64,000 nt of DNA, taken from IMG/VR virus record IMGVR_UViG_3300008259_000003, positions 50,928-114,927 of that record, one strand, 5' to 3'. Below the pieces are notes generated by a model. That model saw only the letters and a program-made list of their open reading frames with translations. It made no database searches and was not told where the DNA came from. The position numbers and the translations under genes were made by a program. This document shows positions 1 through 8,036 of this stretch, piece by piece; position 1 is the first letter of the stretch; each line of letters starts with the position of its first letter. Source of the DNA: a virus.

Positions 1-294
1 TAGGATGTGAATCTCTTGACAAACGATTCTATGTCTGAATTCCGCTATATTATCAAACCCACCGAATGACCAATCACCCAAGTGAATCAAAACATCATCC
101 TGTCCAACAACCTCATTGATGTTGTTTACAATCGCGGCGTTCATCTTATCAAGAGTTGCGAAGTCTCTCGTTTGATTAACGGGAATACTACCGTCAGGCA
201 TTCTCCAATTAGTAATTCCTCTACATATATTAGTATGTGAGTAATGCGTGTCAGACGTTATCCAAACTTTTCTATTGTTATCTATTCTTAACAT
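1..294 (-). CDS. Calcineurin-like metallophosphoesterase, N-terminal part (runs off the left edge)
   Basis: The frame is open from an ATG at 294 to the left edge, giving the first 98 residues. Residues 14-20 read SDTHYSH, the metal-binding D-x-H motif I of calcineurin-like phosphoesterases. Residues 75-80 read GDWSFG, the second metal motif in the form seen in small phage and bacterial phosphoesterases. The later GNH and HGH motifs lie outside the window. The family hydrolyses phosphomono- or diesters with two metal ions; the substrate cannot be told from this fragment. Only 1 nt separates it from the stop codon of the gene upstream, so the two are probably co-transcribed. It is distinct from the SbcD-like protein at 48 kb. 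Confidence 0.85.
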   Translation of the reverse strand, partial: MLRIDNNRKVWITSDTHYSHTNICRGITNWRMPDGSIPVNQTRDFATLDKMNAAIVNNINEVVGQDDVLIHLGDWSFGGFDNIAEFRHRIVCQEIHIL

Positions 295-295
295 A

Positions 296-802
296 TTAAC
301 TAAAATCAACTGATGTACTCACACGAAGTCCATCGATTATTAAATCATCATATTTTTCGTTGTCCATCCAAAACATTCCGTGGCCTTTCGACCTTTGGTC
401 TCTCCTGTATTCTTCATTTACAACCCAACCATCTGGTTGACCCCACTCAAGAGCCATGGTGATAAACTCTTCAACATTCCATTCTTCACCATATTCATCC
501 ACAATTCTTCCTGAACGAATAAATGAAAGTAGTTCTTCTTTATTTGAATAATGTTTATTATTATGAAAATTCCAACAAAACTTCCACCCACCACTTCTTT
601 TACCTAAATGAATTGATGTACCATCTCTGAATATGTCCCAAGGGCTAACTATCTCCCAAGATTCTTTAAATGGGTCAATAAAGGGAAATCCACGTTCAAT
701 ATCACTAGGTGACATTGTCATCTTTTCTATATCTCTTTGGAGACGTGATTTACGTGACTCCATTTCCTCTGCGGTCGGTATACGATAATAATTTGTACCC
801 AT
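296..802 (-). CDS. Conserved phage protein of unknown function, MGTNYY type
   Basis: An upstream ATG at 823 would add seven residues. I prefer the ATG at 802 because the protein then starts MGTNYYRI, the usual start of this phage family as I know it. A conserved-looking block reads IHLGKRSGGWKFCWNFH, rich in Gly, Trp and aromatic residues, like a small beta-rich fold. No catalytic motif or membrane segment is visible. It follows the terminator at 861-887 and precedes the metallophosphoesterase by 1 nt, so it may begin a new short transcript. Function unknown. Confidence 0.75.
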   Translation of the reverse strand: MGTNYYRIPTAEEMESRKSRLQRDIEKMTMSPSDIERGFPFIDPFKESWEIVSPWDIFRDGTSIHLGKRSGGWKFCWNFHNNKHYSNKEELLSFIRSGRIVDEYGEEWNVEEFITMALEWGQPDGWVVNEEYRRDQRSKGHGMFWMDNEKYDDLIIDGLRVSTSVDFS

Positions 803-860
803 TTTAAAATTAATATGGGCCAAATATATGAAATAATTTTGGATATACCAAAATATTGCA

Positions 861-887
861 AAAAAAAATCCCGATTTCTCGGGATTT
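861..887 (-). terminator. Rho-independent terminator, minus strand
   Basis: A 9-bp perfect stem (866-874 with 879-887) closes a 4-nt loop. On the minus strand it is followed by a run of eight T. It lies just after the stop codon of the gene at 902-2095 and would end that transcript. Confidence 0.85.
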
Positions 888-901
888 AATTTGGTTTTAA
901 T

Positions 902-2095
902 TTATTTGACCACTTTTTGAACTATTCGACTCACCAATTTATTTTTTATTGATTCGTTAAGTTCATTTTGGTTTGGACCCCCAACTTGGTATCTTTTTAC
1001 TGTTGCGCTTTTAAGATTGTCTTTTGGATTTAATGATAAAATCTGTGTTTTTAAATCATTAATAACTTCCATTAACGCATCCACAACTTGTTTATCGTTC
1101 ATTACCGTATAATTATCATTGAATGTTGTTCCAGGTCTAAGTTGTGCGGTTGCAGATGATTGAATTAATTTATCATCGAGAAACCCACCTTTTAATCCAC
1201 TTTCGCTTTCAAGTTTTTTACCTAACTTGGTTTGAGCTCTAGCGGTCCACGCAAAACTATTTTCACCAATTAATTCTCCTTTAAGTTCAAAATCCATTCT
1301 AACTGTAACGTCTATGTTTTTTTCCTCAAGACCATATGCGTCTAACATATATTTTGGTGTTTTACCAGCATATTGTTTCAACATTTTTTTGTCTGCTCTC
1401 CAGTTATTGTAATTTTTATTGTACTGACGAGCCATATAAAATGTTTTCATTTCATCAGTATCTTTACCCTGAACTCGAGCCACTGCCGATAATAAAAAAT
1501 CCCTTACTGTTGGGTAAGCATTATAGTTATGTGTTGAGTATTCAATTAATTGATTTGTAAATTTACCATATTGGTCGACATTCTTTCTATCTCTAGCAAC
1601 CACAGCAGGAATACTTCTTTTGTTAAGTTCTTGAACAAACGATTCGTCTTCAAAAGTATTTGCAATGATTGTGAATAGTCTTCTCTTAATTGTTTCTTGT
1701 TCTTTATATGTGTCACCTGTGGGTTTATATCCACCCTCAACATATTTTTCAATAGGTCTATGGTACTTTCCTCTCTTACAAGCGGCTAATTGTGGTTCTA
1801 AATTGTGGAGTTCTTTGATTTTTTCTAAGAATTCTTTGTTTGCATTTTTAAACGCTTCAAGTTCCTGACAATCTAATGGTACCACTAATATCTCACCACC
1901 CTCTTGTAAGGTGGGGTTTGCAATCCAATAATCAGGGATATCTGTGTCATTATCTTCTTTGAAGAAAGGTTTATATTTTACTAGTTTACCTTTGTCATCC
2001 CTGACACCCTTTTGTTTGTATGCCATTTCCTCCACATCAGAGATATAAGATTCAGAAATGATACGTCTTAAATATTTTTCGGTTAATTTATCCAT
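902..2095 (-). CDS. Putative structural or head-associated protein with (I/L)xE motifs
   Basis: I do not recognise a family for this 397-residue protein. It begins with an amphipathic segment, KYLRRIISESY, and ends with LNESIKNKLVSRIVQKVVK. Similar short helices with I-x-E or L-x-E steps recur in other proteins of this window (36781-38106, 2419-3747, 38849-39394). In T4, proteins destined for the head carry propeptides cut by the prohead protease after (L/I)-x-E, so this may be an internal head or scaffold protein; that is inference. The middle is Lys- and Tyr-rich, with no membrane segment or enzyme motif. It has its own upstream motif (2113-2121) and its own terminator, so it is probably expressed as a single gene. 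Confidence 0.75.
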   Translation of the reverse strand: MDKLTEKYLRRIISESYISDVEEMAYKQKGVRDDKGKLVKYKPFFKEDNDTDIPDYWIANPTLQEGGEILVVPLDCQELEAFKNANKEFLEKIKELHNLEPQLAACKRGKYHRPIEKYVEGGYKPTGDTYKEQETIKRRLFTIIANTFEDESFVQELNKRSIPAVVARDRKNVDQYGKFTNQLIEYSTHNYNAYPTVRDFLLSAVARVQGKDTDEMKTFYMARQYNKNYNNWRADKKMLKQYAGKTPKYMLDAYGLEEKNIDVTVRMDFELKGELIGENSFAWTARAQTKLGKKLESESGLKGGFLDDKLIQSSATAQLRPGTTFNDNYTVMNDKQVVDALMEVINDLKTQILSLNPKDNLKSATVKRYQVGGPNQNELNESIKNKLVSRIVQKVVK

Positions 2096-2112
2096 AGAAA
2101 TAATTCTTTACA

Positions 2113-2121
2113 TATAAATAC
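2113..2121 (-). promoter_or_regulatory. Putative late-type promoter element GTATTTATA
   Basis: Read on the minus strand, this 9-mer lies 17 nt before the ATG at 2095. The identical 9-mer precedes the starts at 53639 and 60454. It is a position-based candidate only, in an AT-rich genome. Confidence 0.3.
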
Positions 2122-2138
2122 AACCAAAAACAGAATTG

Positions 2139-2363
2139 TTAATACTTATCGGACAATCTTCTGACTTTTTCACCCAATTCCATATCGTTTGGTGTATCCC
2201 TAATTAAATCAATTGGAACACATAAGTTTTTAGTCTCATCGGAACGATTACATTTCTCACACAATTGACCTAATCCCTCAACGTAACCGTATCTCAAATC
2301 AATATGAGTTTCAAATTCATATGGTGTCTCAACACCACAAATTACACAGGTATCTTTTGCCAT
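2139..2363 (-). CDS. Small zinc-finger-like phage protein
   Basis: This 74-residue protein has two Cys pairs, CVIC near residue 6 and CEKC near residue 36, spaced like a zinc ribbon. Between them is HIDLRYGYVEGLGQLC, which resembles a conserved phage small-protein signature. The C-terminal half is acidic and probably helical. It may bind zinc and act in nucleic-acid or protein contacts; no function is established. It stands between the putative head protein and the endolysin, all on the same strand. Confidence 0.75.
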   Translation of the reverse strand: MAKDTCVICGVETPYEFETHIDLRYGYVEGLGQLCEKCNRSDETKNLCVPIDLIRDTPNDMELGEKVRRLSDKY

Positions 2364-2418
2364 AACTTTTTGTTTTATGAAAAGATATGAAAGAAAAAGA
2401 AAAAGTAAAATTAATTTT

Positions 2419-3747
2419 TTACGCTAAAGATTTGATTTTTGGACTGGCACCTCTTTCGTAACCATCTACAACTTTGGCAACCAAAGTACCAGTACCCCAA
2501 GTCTTAAGTGATTCACACTTAGCAATTTCCGCAGCACCAATATCATTTACCAAACCATCAACAATACAAGTATAAAGACCATTTCTCAATGTTTTGATGG
2601 TTGCTTTCATACCGTCTTCTAAAGATTTGTAATTTTTAACACCAACACTATTTGCGTTAGTGGAACCCGGTAAATCCCATGTGGTATTAAATGGATTATA
2701 TTTTCCACCCGAACCTTCTGACTGTCTCCAAGCGTATAAGAATTTTAAGTTTTCCTCACTTTCGGGTGCACCTAAATTTTCAAGTAGTTTTTTATAAAAA
2801 TTGATGTCCGTTAAACCGTCAACATTGATTTGTGAATTTTTAGCCGCTTGGTCAAGGTATTGTTTTAACTCTTCGGATTTAACACCTTTAGCTTTTAATA
2901 ATTCCAATAACTTATTTAACATTTCAGGTGTGGCATTTTCAGAAGTACCACTACTAGAAGATGATTTACCACCATATTGTAAATGAAAATGACCACCAGT
3001 TGCGGCTTTGGTTGGATTGGTGTATTCATCTATGTATGAAAAATTACCATCACTACTTTTTGTTGAGTTGAGTAATTTTATAAAATCGGAAGCGTTTTTT
3101 GAATTATATGGATTTAAAACCAAATCAATTGCATTTCCTTTGGTGTGTTGACTTACGTAATTTAAATTATGGTGGAATTTATCGTTACCTGCGGTTATGG
3201 TAACCTCAACATCAGGATTACTTTGACTGTACTTGTCAAGAATTTGACTAACAATATCTGTGAGTTTGTCATTAATAGAACCACCACTGGTTAACTCATT
3301 ACCTTTTTCGGTGTAACCTAAATCATCTAATTTATCTCTTAATGAATCGGCACTTTCTTTGATTACAGAATTATCTGATTTGAATTTTCTAACAGCACTT
3401 GCGGTTTCAGGACCAAATAAACCATCAACACCAAATTTAGGTAACTCATAACCCAAGAGTATTAAACCAATTTGCATAGTTTCGACACCTTTTTGATATT
3501 CCATAGAACCTCTTGGTTGTTCTGATAACCCACCCTGAGCTGCGGTATCTTCTAATGTCTTATAAAATTCTGCAACGTCAGGTGAAACTAAGTCCGCCTT
3601 TTTGGGGTCGTCTATTTTTTTTTCGTCTTTTTTACCTAACCCAATTTTACCCAATAAATCATCGATAAAATTTTCATTTACCATTGATTTACCGTAGGTA
3701 ATTTCATGGATTCGTTGTAATTCTTCTTGTAGTGTGGGTTTTTTCAT
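2419..3747 (-). CDS. Modular endolysin or tail lysin: peptidoglycan-binding, M15-like peptidase and lysozyme-like domains
   Basis: Three cell-wall modules can be read in 442 residues. Residues 85-124 are a peptidoglycan-binding domain type 1 (GVDGLFGPET, then AVRKF). Residues about 155-260 resemble an M15-type D,D-peptidase: HTKGNAID gives the His201 and Asp208 zinc ligands and GGHFHLQY gives His253/His255. Residues about 310-430 look like a lysozyme/transglycosylase fold with a candidate catalytic Glu344. The protein should cut both peptide stems and glycan chains. There is no signal peptide. The N-terminus (EELQRIHEITYGK then VNEN) resembles the (I/L)xE leader segments of the putative head proteins, so a virion-associated lysin is as likely as a free endolysin. 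Confidence 0.85.
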   Translation of the reverse strand: MKKPTLQEELQRIHEITYGKSMVNENFIDDLLGKIGLGKKDEKKIDDPKKADLVSPDVAEFYKTLEDTAAQGGLSEQPRGSMEYQKGVETMQIGLILLGYELPKFGVDGLFGPETASAVRKFKSDNSVIKESADSLRDKLDDLGYTEKGNELTSGGSINDKLTDIVSQILDKYSQSNPDVEVTITAGNDKFHHNLNYVSQHTKGNAIDLVLNPYNSKNASDFIKLLNSTKSSDGNFSYIDEYTNPTKAATGGHFHLQYGGKSSSSSGTSENATPEMLNKLLELLKAKGVKSEELKQYLDQAAKNSQINVDGLTDINFYKKLLENLGAPESEENLKFLYAWRQSEGSGGKYNPFNTTWDLPGSTNANSVGVKNYKSLEDGMKATIKTLRNGLYTCIVDGLVNDIGAAEIAKCESLKTWGTGTLVAKVVDGYERGASPKIKSLA

Positions 3748-3766
3748 TAAAACAATTCTATACTTA

Positions 3767-3775
3767 AATAAATAT
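3767..3775 (-). promoter_or_regulatory. Putative promoter element ATATTTATT
   Basis: On the minus strand this 9-mer lies 19 nt before the endolysin ATG at 3747 and matches the RTATTTATN pattern seen before several other starts. Evidence is positional only. Confidence 0.25.
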
Positions 3776-3798
3776 CCCTACGTTTAGAAACGGTGTAA

Positions 3799-4371
3799 TT
3801 AAGTAAGGTAATCGATAATCTTTTGTTTTATACCAGATTGTTTGATACCTAAAGTAGATGATGGAGTTAATACAAAATTATCTAAACCCCAATCTTTCCA
3901 GTCCTCTCCATTTTTACCCATATCCAAATCATCAACAGAAACCCAATGAGTAACTTCAGGGTGGTCGTGTAAAAATTGTTTAATCTCGATAACGCGAGTC
4001 ATCTCCAAATCCCATCTCGGTGACCAAACCCATACTTTATCATTATACCAATTACACTGACCTAAATTAGGTGTGAGAGCGATTGGTTTTTTAGAGATAC
4101 CTTTTGATTCGTAGTATTCACCCATTTCTTCGAGATTTGCCCACCTCTTCCAATCAGATGACGTTACAATTTCCGCACCTGTTTTTTCGATGATTTGGTT
4201 TAATACCTTAACCGCTTTTTGATTGAAATTATCAAATCGGTATTCTAGTGGCATTTCTGATGTTGTCATAGATAATTTACGACCACCCCATTTTTCTTGT
4301 TTCTTGAATCGACCACCCCATTCTGACGACAAACAAATTACACCGTCGTGGTCTAAAAATATAACTTTCAT
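3799..4371 (-). CDS. HAD-superfamily phosphatase, Swiss-army-knife RNA-repair type
   Basis: This 190-residue HAD-fold protein has motif I FLDHDGVI (Asp7 nucleophile, Asp9 acid/base), motif II TSSDWKRW (Ser/Thr near 71) and motif IV VDDLDMG (Asp147-148). The SSDW form after motif II is typical of the HAD family found in 'Swiss army knife' RNA-repair proteins, which remove phosphates from nucleic-acid ends. It could trim RNA or DNA ends or act on small phosphates. Its start overlaps the stop of the metalloprotease-like gene by 4 nt, so the pair is translationally coupled. Confidence 0.8.
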   Translation of the reverse strand: MKVIFLDHDGVICLSSEWGGRFKKQEKWGGRKLSMTTSEMPLEYRFDNFNQKAVKVLNQIIEKTGAEIVTSSDWKRWANLEEMGEYYESKGISKKPIALTPNLGQCNWYNDKVWVWSPRWDLEMTRVIEIKQFLHDHPEVTHWVSVDDLDMGKNGEDWKDWGLDNFVLTPSSTLGIKQSGIKQKIIDYLT

Positions 4372-5054
4372 TTATTGAATCTTTTAAATATTTTAATAAA
4401 GTCTGACGAATATTTTTCATAGACAGAATCTTTCCATTCATGATGTTTACCTGTTGACATGTATGCTTGAATCTCGTCATCAATAATCGTTTTGTCGTCA
4501 GAATATCCACCTTTAATTAAAACTTTTTTCAAATGTTCATAATCTCTATGATTAATATCTCCAATTAAATAATCGACCTCAACTTTGTATTGTGGGTTTG
4601 TATAATAAAATCCGTGAGCTATTTCATGATTCATTACACCACTTTTTACTTTATCAGCGCCGATAAGATACCAAGAATGTTGTTCACCACGATTCTTTAT
4701 TCTACACTCTCTTTCACAGTATTCAATAATTTCATACATAGTATAATCATATTGGGTTCGAGGTAAACCAAACGTATTTTTTGCCTCTAAAAGAACTTTC
4801 GAGGGTATATTATAACCAGTCCAATCGCTTGGATACGTAAAATGAGGTTTTTTATTTGTATCAATGTACAACTTCATGTATTGTTCTAAAGTGAAAAACT
4901 TACCTCTAATCTGTGGGTATGGAGATTCGTAAAATTCTTGGTATCTACAAAACAAGCTAGACCTATCATATTGGTTTTTAACGATAACAGCAAATATGAA
5001 AGGTTTTATTTCTCTCACTTCACCTTCAATTAATGAATTTGAAATACGCATCAT
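4368..5054 (-). CDS. HEXXH-type putative zinc metalloprotease
   Basis: Residues 143-147 read HEIAH, the zincin zinc-binding motif, preceded by MN and followed by GFYYTNPQY. A downstream Glu194 in DDEIQAY could be the third ligand, as in gluzincin-like enzymes. The rest of the 228 residues show no known domain, signal peptide or membrane segment, so it would act in the cytoplasm. A small phage family with the same HE-x-A-H-x-x-x-Y-x-N pattern exists to my knowledge but is uncharacterised. It heads a two-gene unit with the HAD phosphatase (4-nt overlap). A peptidase role is inferred from the motif alone. Confidence 0.75.
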   Translation of the reverse strand: MMRISNSLIEGEVREIKPFIFAVIVKNQYDRSSLFCRYQEFYESPYPQIRGKFFTLEQYMKLYIDTNKKPHFTYPSDWTGYNIPSKVLLEAKNTFGLPRTQYDYTMYEIIEYCERECRIKNRGEQHSWYLIGADKVKSGVMNHEIAHGFYYTNPQYKVEVDYLIGDINHRDYEHLKKVLIKGGYSDDKTIIDDEIQAYMSTGKHHEWKDSVYEKYSSDFIKIFKRFNK

Positions 5055-5112
5055 TTTAAGATTTTTTAGTAAATATAACTATTTTTTTTCAAATTATCAC
5101 TATATTTGACTT

Positions 5113-5580
5113 GTGAATATATTCTTTCTTGATAAAGATGTAAAAAAATGTGCCGAATATCATTGCGACAAACACGTTGTGAAAATGATATTGGAAACTG
5201 CACAACTTTTGTGTGGGGCTCATCACATGACCGAACAAGTAACCGGTCAAGTACCGTACAAGTTGTCACATAAAAATCACCCGTGTTCAATATGGGTAAG
5301 AGAATCCTTGACAAACTATCTAATACTCTGTGAATTGGGTTTAGAACTTTGTAAAGAGTACACTTACCGTTATGGTAAACGTCATAAATCTCAAGAAGTT
5401 ATTGAGTGGTGTGTCACAAATAAATTAAAAATTTGTGACAAAGGTTTGACTACACCACCAAAAGCAATGCCAATAGAGTATAAAACAGATTGTGTGATTG
5501 AATCTTACAGAAACTACTACAGGGGTGCAAAATCAAAATTCACAACATGGAAAAATAGAGATGTACCTCCTTGGTTTTAG
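5113..5580 (+). CDS. Conserved phage protein, CDKHVVKMILE family
   Basis: This 155-residue gene starts at a GTG (MNIFFLDKD) and is a lone plus-strand gene. Its block EYHCDKHVVKMILETAQLL, together with HPCSIWVRES and CKEYTYRYGK, is the hallmark of a widespread phage family of unknown function. It is rich in His and Cys, with possible metal ligands, and ends VPPWF. There is no membrane segment. The sequence tatatttg (5102-5109) just upstream matches the TAnnTTTG -7 element of Bacteroidota promoters. Its 3' end overlaps the small convergent gene by 4 nt. Confidence 0.85.
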   Translation: MNIFFLDKDVKKCAEYHCDKHVVKMILETAQLLCGAHHMTEQVTGQVPYKLSHKNHPCSIWVRESLTNYLILCELGLELCKEYTYRYGKRHKSQEVIEWCVTNKLKICDKGLTTPPKAMPIEYKTDCVIESYRNYYRGAKSKFTTWKNRDVPPWF

Positions 5581-5723
5581 TAGAAATTTTGTTCGGTATG
5601 TTGTTTATTATCGTCCCAAGTATAATCATTATCTGATTCATAATTCTCCTGAATTATTTCATCATTTACAATTGGGTTATCTTCTTTAATGACCTGATTA
5701 TTAATTTCTTTTGGACTTTTCAT
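5577..5723 (-). CDS. Small acidic protein, unknown
   Basis: Translation from the ATG at 5723 gives 48 residues (MKSPKEINNQ...), strongly acidic and Asn-rich with no recognisable domain. An earlier in-frame ATG at 5777 would lie inside the upstream gene, so I chose the shorter form, 11 nt after that gene's stop. Its 3' end overlaps the convergent plus-strand gene by 4 nt. It fits the tight local packing but has no other support. Confidence 0.5.
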   Translation of the reverse strand: MKSPKEINNQVIKEDNPIVNDEIIQENYESDNDYTWDDNKQHTEQNFY

Positions 5724-5734
5724 GAAAATAAATA

Positions 5735-6109
5735 TTAAGGTCCGACAAAATATTTTGACCTCCAAAATTGATACCATTTTCTCTTTTGGATTGGTTTACA
5801 TTTTGAGAACGGATTGTCCCCAAAATTTACTCTTCCTTGATATCTTGAAGATAAAACATTTAAAAATATTTCATGGTATTCAGGTGGTATAGTATTAAAG
5901 TCTGCCTTTATTTCAACTCGTAAAGAAACTGGTCCCTCATCGTGTTGAACTACCAAATAATCATTTAGGGTGATTATTGTTGATTTTCTAATATTAATCC
6001 ATTCACCACTAATACCAATATCCTGATTGTTTTCATTTGATGGGTCAACAACTATCATCTCTTCTTCTTTTTGTGGTTCGACTTTTTGTTTTGTCTTATT
6101 CTGTCTCAT
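5735..6109 (-). CDS. Unknown phage protein
   Basis: Translation from the ATG at 6109 gives 124 residues, beginning MRQNKTKQKVEPQ. The longer form from 6202 would overlap the upstream membrane protein by over 100 nt; the chosen start overlaps it by 14 nt, a spacing typical of this genome. After a charged N-terminal tail (about 20-40) comes a beta-rich region (residues about 55-105, e.g. GPVSLRVEIKADF). The C-terminus is basic and aromatic (KRKWYQFWRSKYF). No function is assigned. Confidence 0.65.
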   Translation of the reverse strand: MRQNKTKQKVEPQKEEEMIVVDPSNENNQDIGISGEWINIRKSTIITLNDYLVVQHDEGPVSLRVEIKADFNTIPPEYHEIFLNVLSSRYQGRVNFGDNPFSKCKPIQKRKWYQFWRSKYFVGP

Positions 6110-6368
6110 TTGATAATATGTGGTCAAATTCTTCGGCAGCTTTTGGGTTTCTTTCATAGAACATATCATACGCCATCGCGAACCTATTATATTCAGTTTC
6201 AAATAAAAATAGATAGGTTTGTAAACTATCCATTTCCTGTTTGGTTCTTGATAGTTCCGTTTTTAATTTATTTTCTCTATGTATGGATTTTTGGAGAAGA
6301 ATACCCATAGAGATGGCAAACAACATGGTGAGTACCAAATAAAATTTGATATCTTGAATGAATTTCAT
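6096..6368 (-). CDS. Small inner-membrane protein with coiled coil
   Basis: This 90-residue protein has one N-terminal membrane segment (residues about 9-26, YLVLTMLFAISMGILLQ) and then a charged heptad-like helix (about 28-65) with no Cys. The topology fits a membrane-anchored periplasmic or cytoplasmic coiled coil, such as an accessory lysis or spanin-like factor, but nothing decides this. The next gene starts inside its last codons. Confidence 0.65.
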   Translation of the reverse strand: MKFIQDIKFYLVLTMLFAISMGILLQKSIHRENKLKTELSRTKQEMDSLQTYLFLFETEYNRFAMAYDMFYERNPKAAEEFDHILSNETE

Positions 6369-6380
6369 GGTTAATACAAT

Positions 6381-6545
6381 TTAAAAGATTTCTTCCGCGA
6401 TACCGAGTATCTCCGCCACAAAAAATAAAATTGCCGCAGTTTCTAAATTGGTAAAAAATAAGAAATAACAAGCCACGATTCTCAAACCTGACTTGGCCAA
6501 ACTTATATTGAAGTGAGAATTAGATTTTGATTCTTTTGGTTCCAT
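6381..6545 (-). CDS. Small membrane protein, 54 residues
   Basis: An ATG at 6545 opens a 54-codon frame ending at 6381. After a polar N-terminus (MEPKESKSNSHFN) the text ISLAKSGLRIVAC leads into a hydrophobic stretch (residues about 22-50) that could span the membrane once or form a hairpin. The SLAKSGLRI segment looks like a conserved start of a phage small membrane protein. It fills the gap between two minus-strand genes neatly. Function unknown. Confidence 0.65.
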   Translation of the reverse strand: MEPKESKSNSHFNISLAKSGLRIVACYFLFFTNLETAAILFFVAEILGIAEEIF

Positions 6546-6609
6546 GATTAAGGGGTTTTACCAACCAAATATAGAAAAGAAAAATTTGATTTCCAAAAAA
6601 ATCCTAAAA

Positions 6610-8013
6610 TTATTTTGAAATATATTCATATTTTTCTTTAGTCCATGTCATATTGGAATATTTCATCATTTTTTTTGATATTTCATTTATTGCGGGATTG
6701 AAATAAGACTCAACAGGACTATTGGCCTTACCAAAAGACATTATCAAACTACCTTTTTTATATTCTAAATTAATCTTTGTTCGATTACATTTCATGGAAA
6801 GATAGATATAGACCACACCTTTGCTGAATTGTTTAGACATACAATTTTTCATCATAAATCCTTCAGTGAAAAAATCCTCTTCGGTTTTGAGTATTTTGGT
6901 TTGAAAAACTTTATTGTCAATTATAATGTCAGATTCTATTTCATTTATGAACTCCTCATTAAATGAATATCTTGTTTTGTAACCCCTTTTAAAATGATTT
7001 TTTATGTTTTCAAATTTATTTAAAAGTAATTCTACAGAGTCGGAATCGCTCGCATTAAATTTACAGGGGATATTTTTGGATTCTATGAATTCTCGAAGAT
7101 TCATTAATTTGTTCACCAACTCAACAAAATTATCTTTATATAGGTTTGTGGTTTCCCAATCATTAATAACCTTGACCATCATGGATTTTTCTTTATCATT
7201 TTTCAAAGTGTGGAATTTTCTGAAATTAGAATTACGTTTTACAATGTCGTGCCACTTAGTTTGTCTTAAATAATCAACGTAACCATCACCAAAAAGTTTA
7301 CATAGAAAGCTTAGACTTTTAATATTCACATCAAAGTTTTGTGGTTTATTTAATTCAGCAATCAAGTACTTTGATTTAATTCCATACGAATCTAAAATAG
7401 AAGGTAAAAATTTATTATCATTTAATTTTAACCATTTTTTCTGTGGATACTCTTGTTGAATTGTGGTGTAAACAGTATCATGGTATTTTATATTTTTCTT
7501 TGATAAATGAAAATCAACTAACAAATCATATAGTGGATTAATATAGCATTTCTCTTGATAATTCTTTTCAATATTAAAATTTGACTCAGATTGTATTTTG
7601 GATATTAAAATATTAATAATGTCCTGAATTGATTTATTATACCTTTTACCCCAATAATCTTTTCTCTTTTCACCCTTGTACATGCCGTTTTCTATTAGTG
7701 CAAGTATTGAATCAAAATTATTCTTCTTTCTATTATTTTTACTTCTACCTTTATCACCTTCACTCACTGAATAGTTTGATAATTGGTAGTAAGTATTTAT
7801 GTCCCCGTTTTTTAAATTAACCGTGAACCCGTGATGGATGGTAAGGATGTTTTTTATTCCGTATCGTAAATAATCGAAAGAAAAATCCGCGATATAGTGT
7901 ATCAAACTATCATATTGATACAACTGTAATTCACAAATCGAAACCGAATTGTTCGTTTTGGATTTTTTGTTTTGATAATGTCTAAGTAACAAATCCATGT
8001 ATAAAATATACAT
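6610..8013 (-). CDS. PcfJ-like protein, divergent paralogue A
   Basis: This 467-residue protein is a diverged paralogue of the next gene upstream (8037-9872). Both carry an SILDSYGI-type block (here PSILDSYGIKSKYL) followed by a CKLFGDGYVDYL-like stretch. Near residues 385-440 it has DFFTEGFMMKNCMSKQF, the position where PcfJ-family proteins have EG-x-x-M-x-HCV; here the His-Cys is changed to Asn-Cys. PcfJ-like proteins occur on conjugative plasmids and phages and their biochemical role is unknown. Start is uncertain: ATGs at 8013 and 7998 both lie inside a perfect inverted repeat (7994-8016). Confidence 0.7.
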   Translation of the reverse strand: MYILYMDLLLRHYQNKKSKTNNSVSICELQLYQYDSLIHYIADFSFDYLRYGIKNILTIHHGFTVNLKNGDINTYYQLSNYSVSEGDKGRSKNNRKKNNFDSILALIENGMYKGEKRKDYWGKRYNKSIQDIINILISKIQSESNFNIEKNYQEKCYINPLYDLLVDFHLSKKNIKYHDTVYTTIQQEYPQKKWLKLNDNKFLPSILDSYGIKSKYLIAELNKPQNFDVNIKSLSFLCKLFGDGYVDYLRQTKWHDIVKRNSNFRKFHTLKNDKEKSMMVKVINDWETTNLYKDNFVELVNKLMNLREFIESKNIPCKFNASDSDSVELLLNKFENIKNHFKRGYKTRYSFNEEFINEIESDIIIDNKVFQTKILKTEEDFFTEGFMMKNCMSKQFSKGVVYIYLSMKCNRTKINLEYKKGSLIMSFGKANSPVESYFNPAINEISKKMMKYSNMTWTKEKYEYISK

Positions 8014-8016
8014 GGA
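7994..8016. promoter_or_regulatory. Perfect 10-bp inverted repeat over the start of a PcfJ-like gene
   Basis: The arms tccatgtata (7994-8003) and tatacatgga (8007-8016) are exact inverted copies with a 3-nt AAA centre. The repeat covers both candidate start codons of the gene at 6610-8013 and lies in the gap after its paralogue. It could be a protein operator or, as RNA, a hairpin hiding the start codon. Confidence 0.45.
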
Positions 8017-8036
8017 CTAAATTTAATTATGTAGTA

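Noticed and set aside
1336-1868. Short frames within the gene at 902-2095 on both strands
   Set aside because: They lie inside a clear long gene and have no motif or spacing support.
6277-6471. A 64-codon minus frame across 6277-6471
   Set aside because: It overlaps the ends of two better-supported small membrane genes (6096-6368 and 6381-6545) and has no motif.
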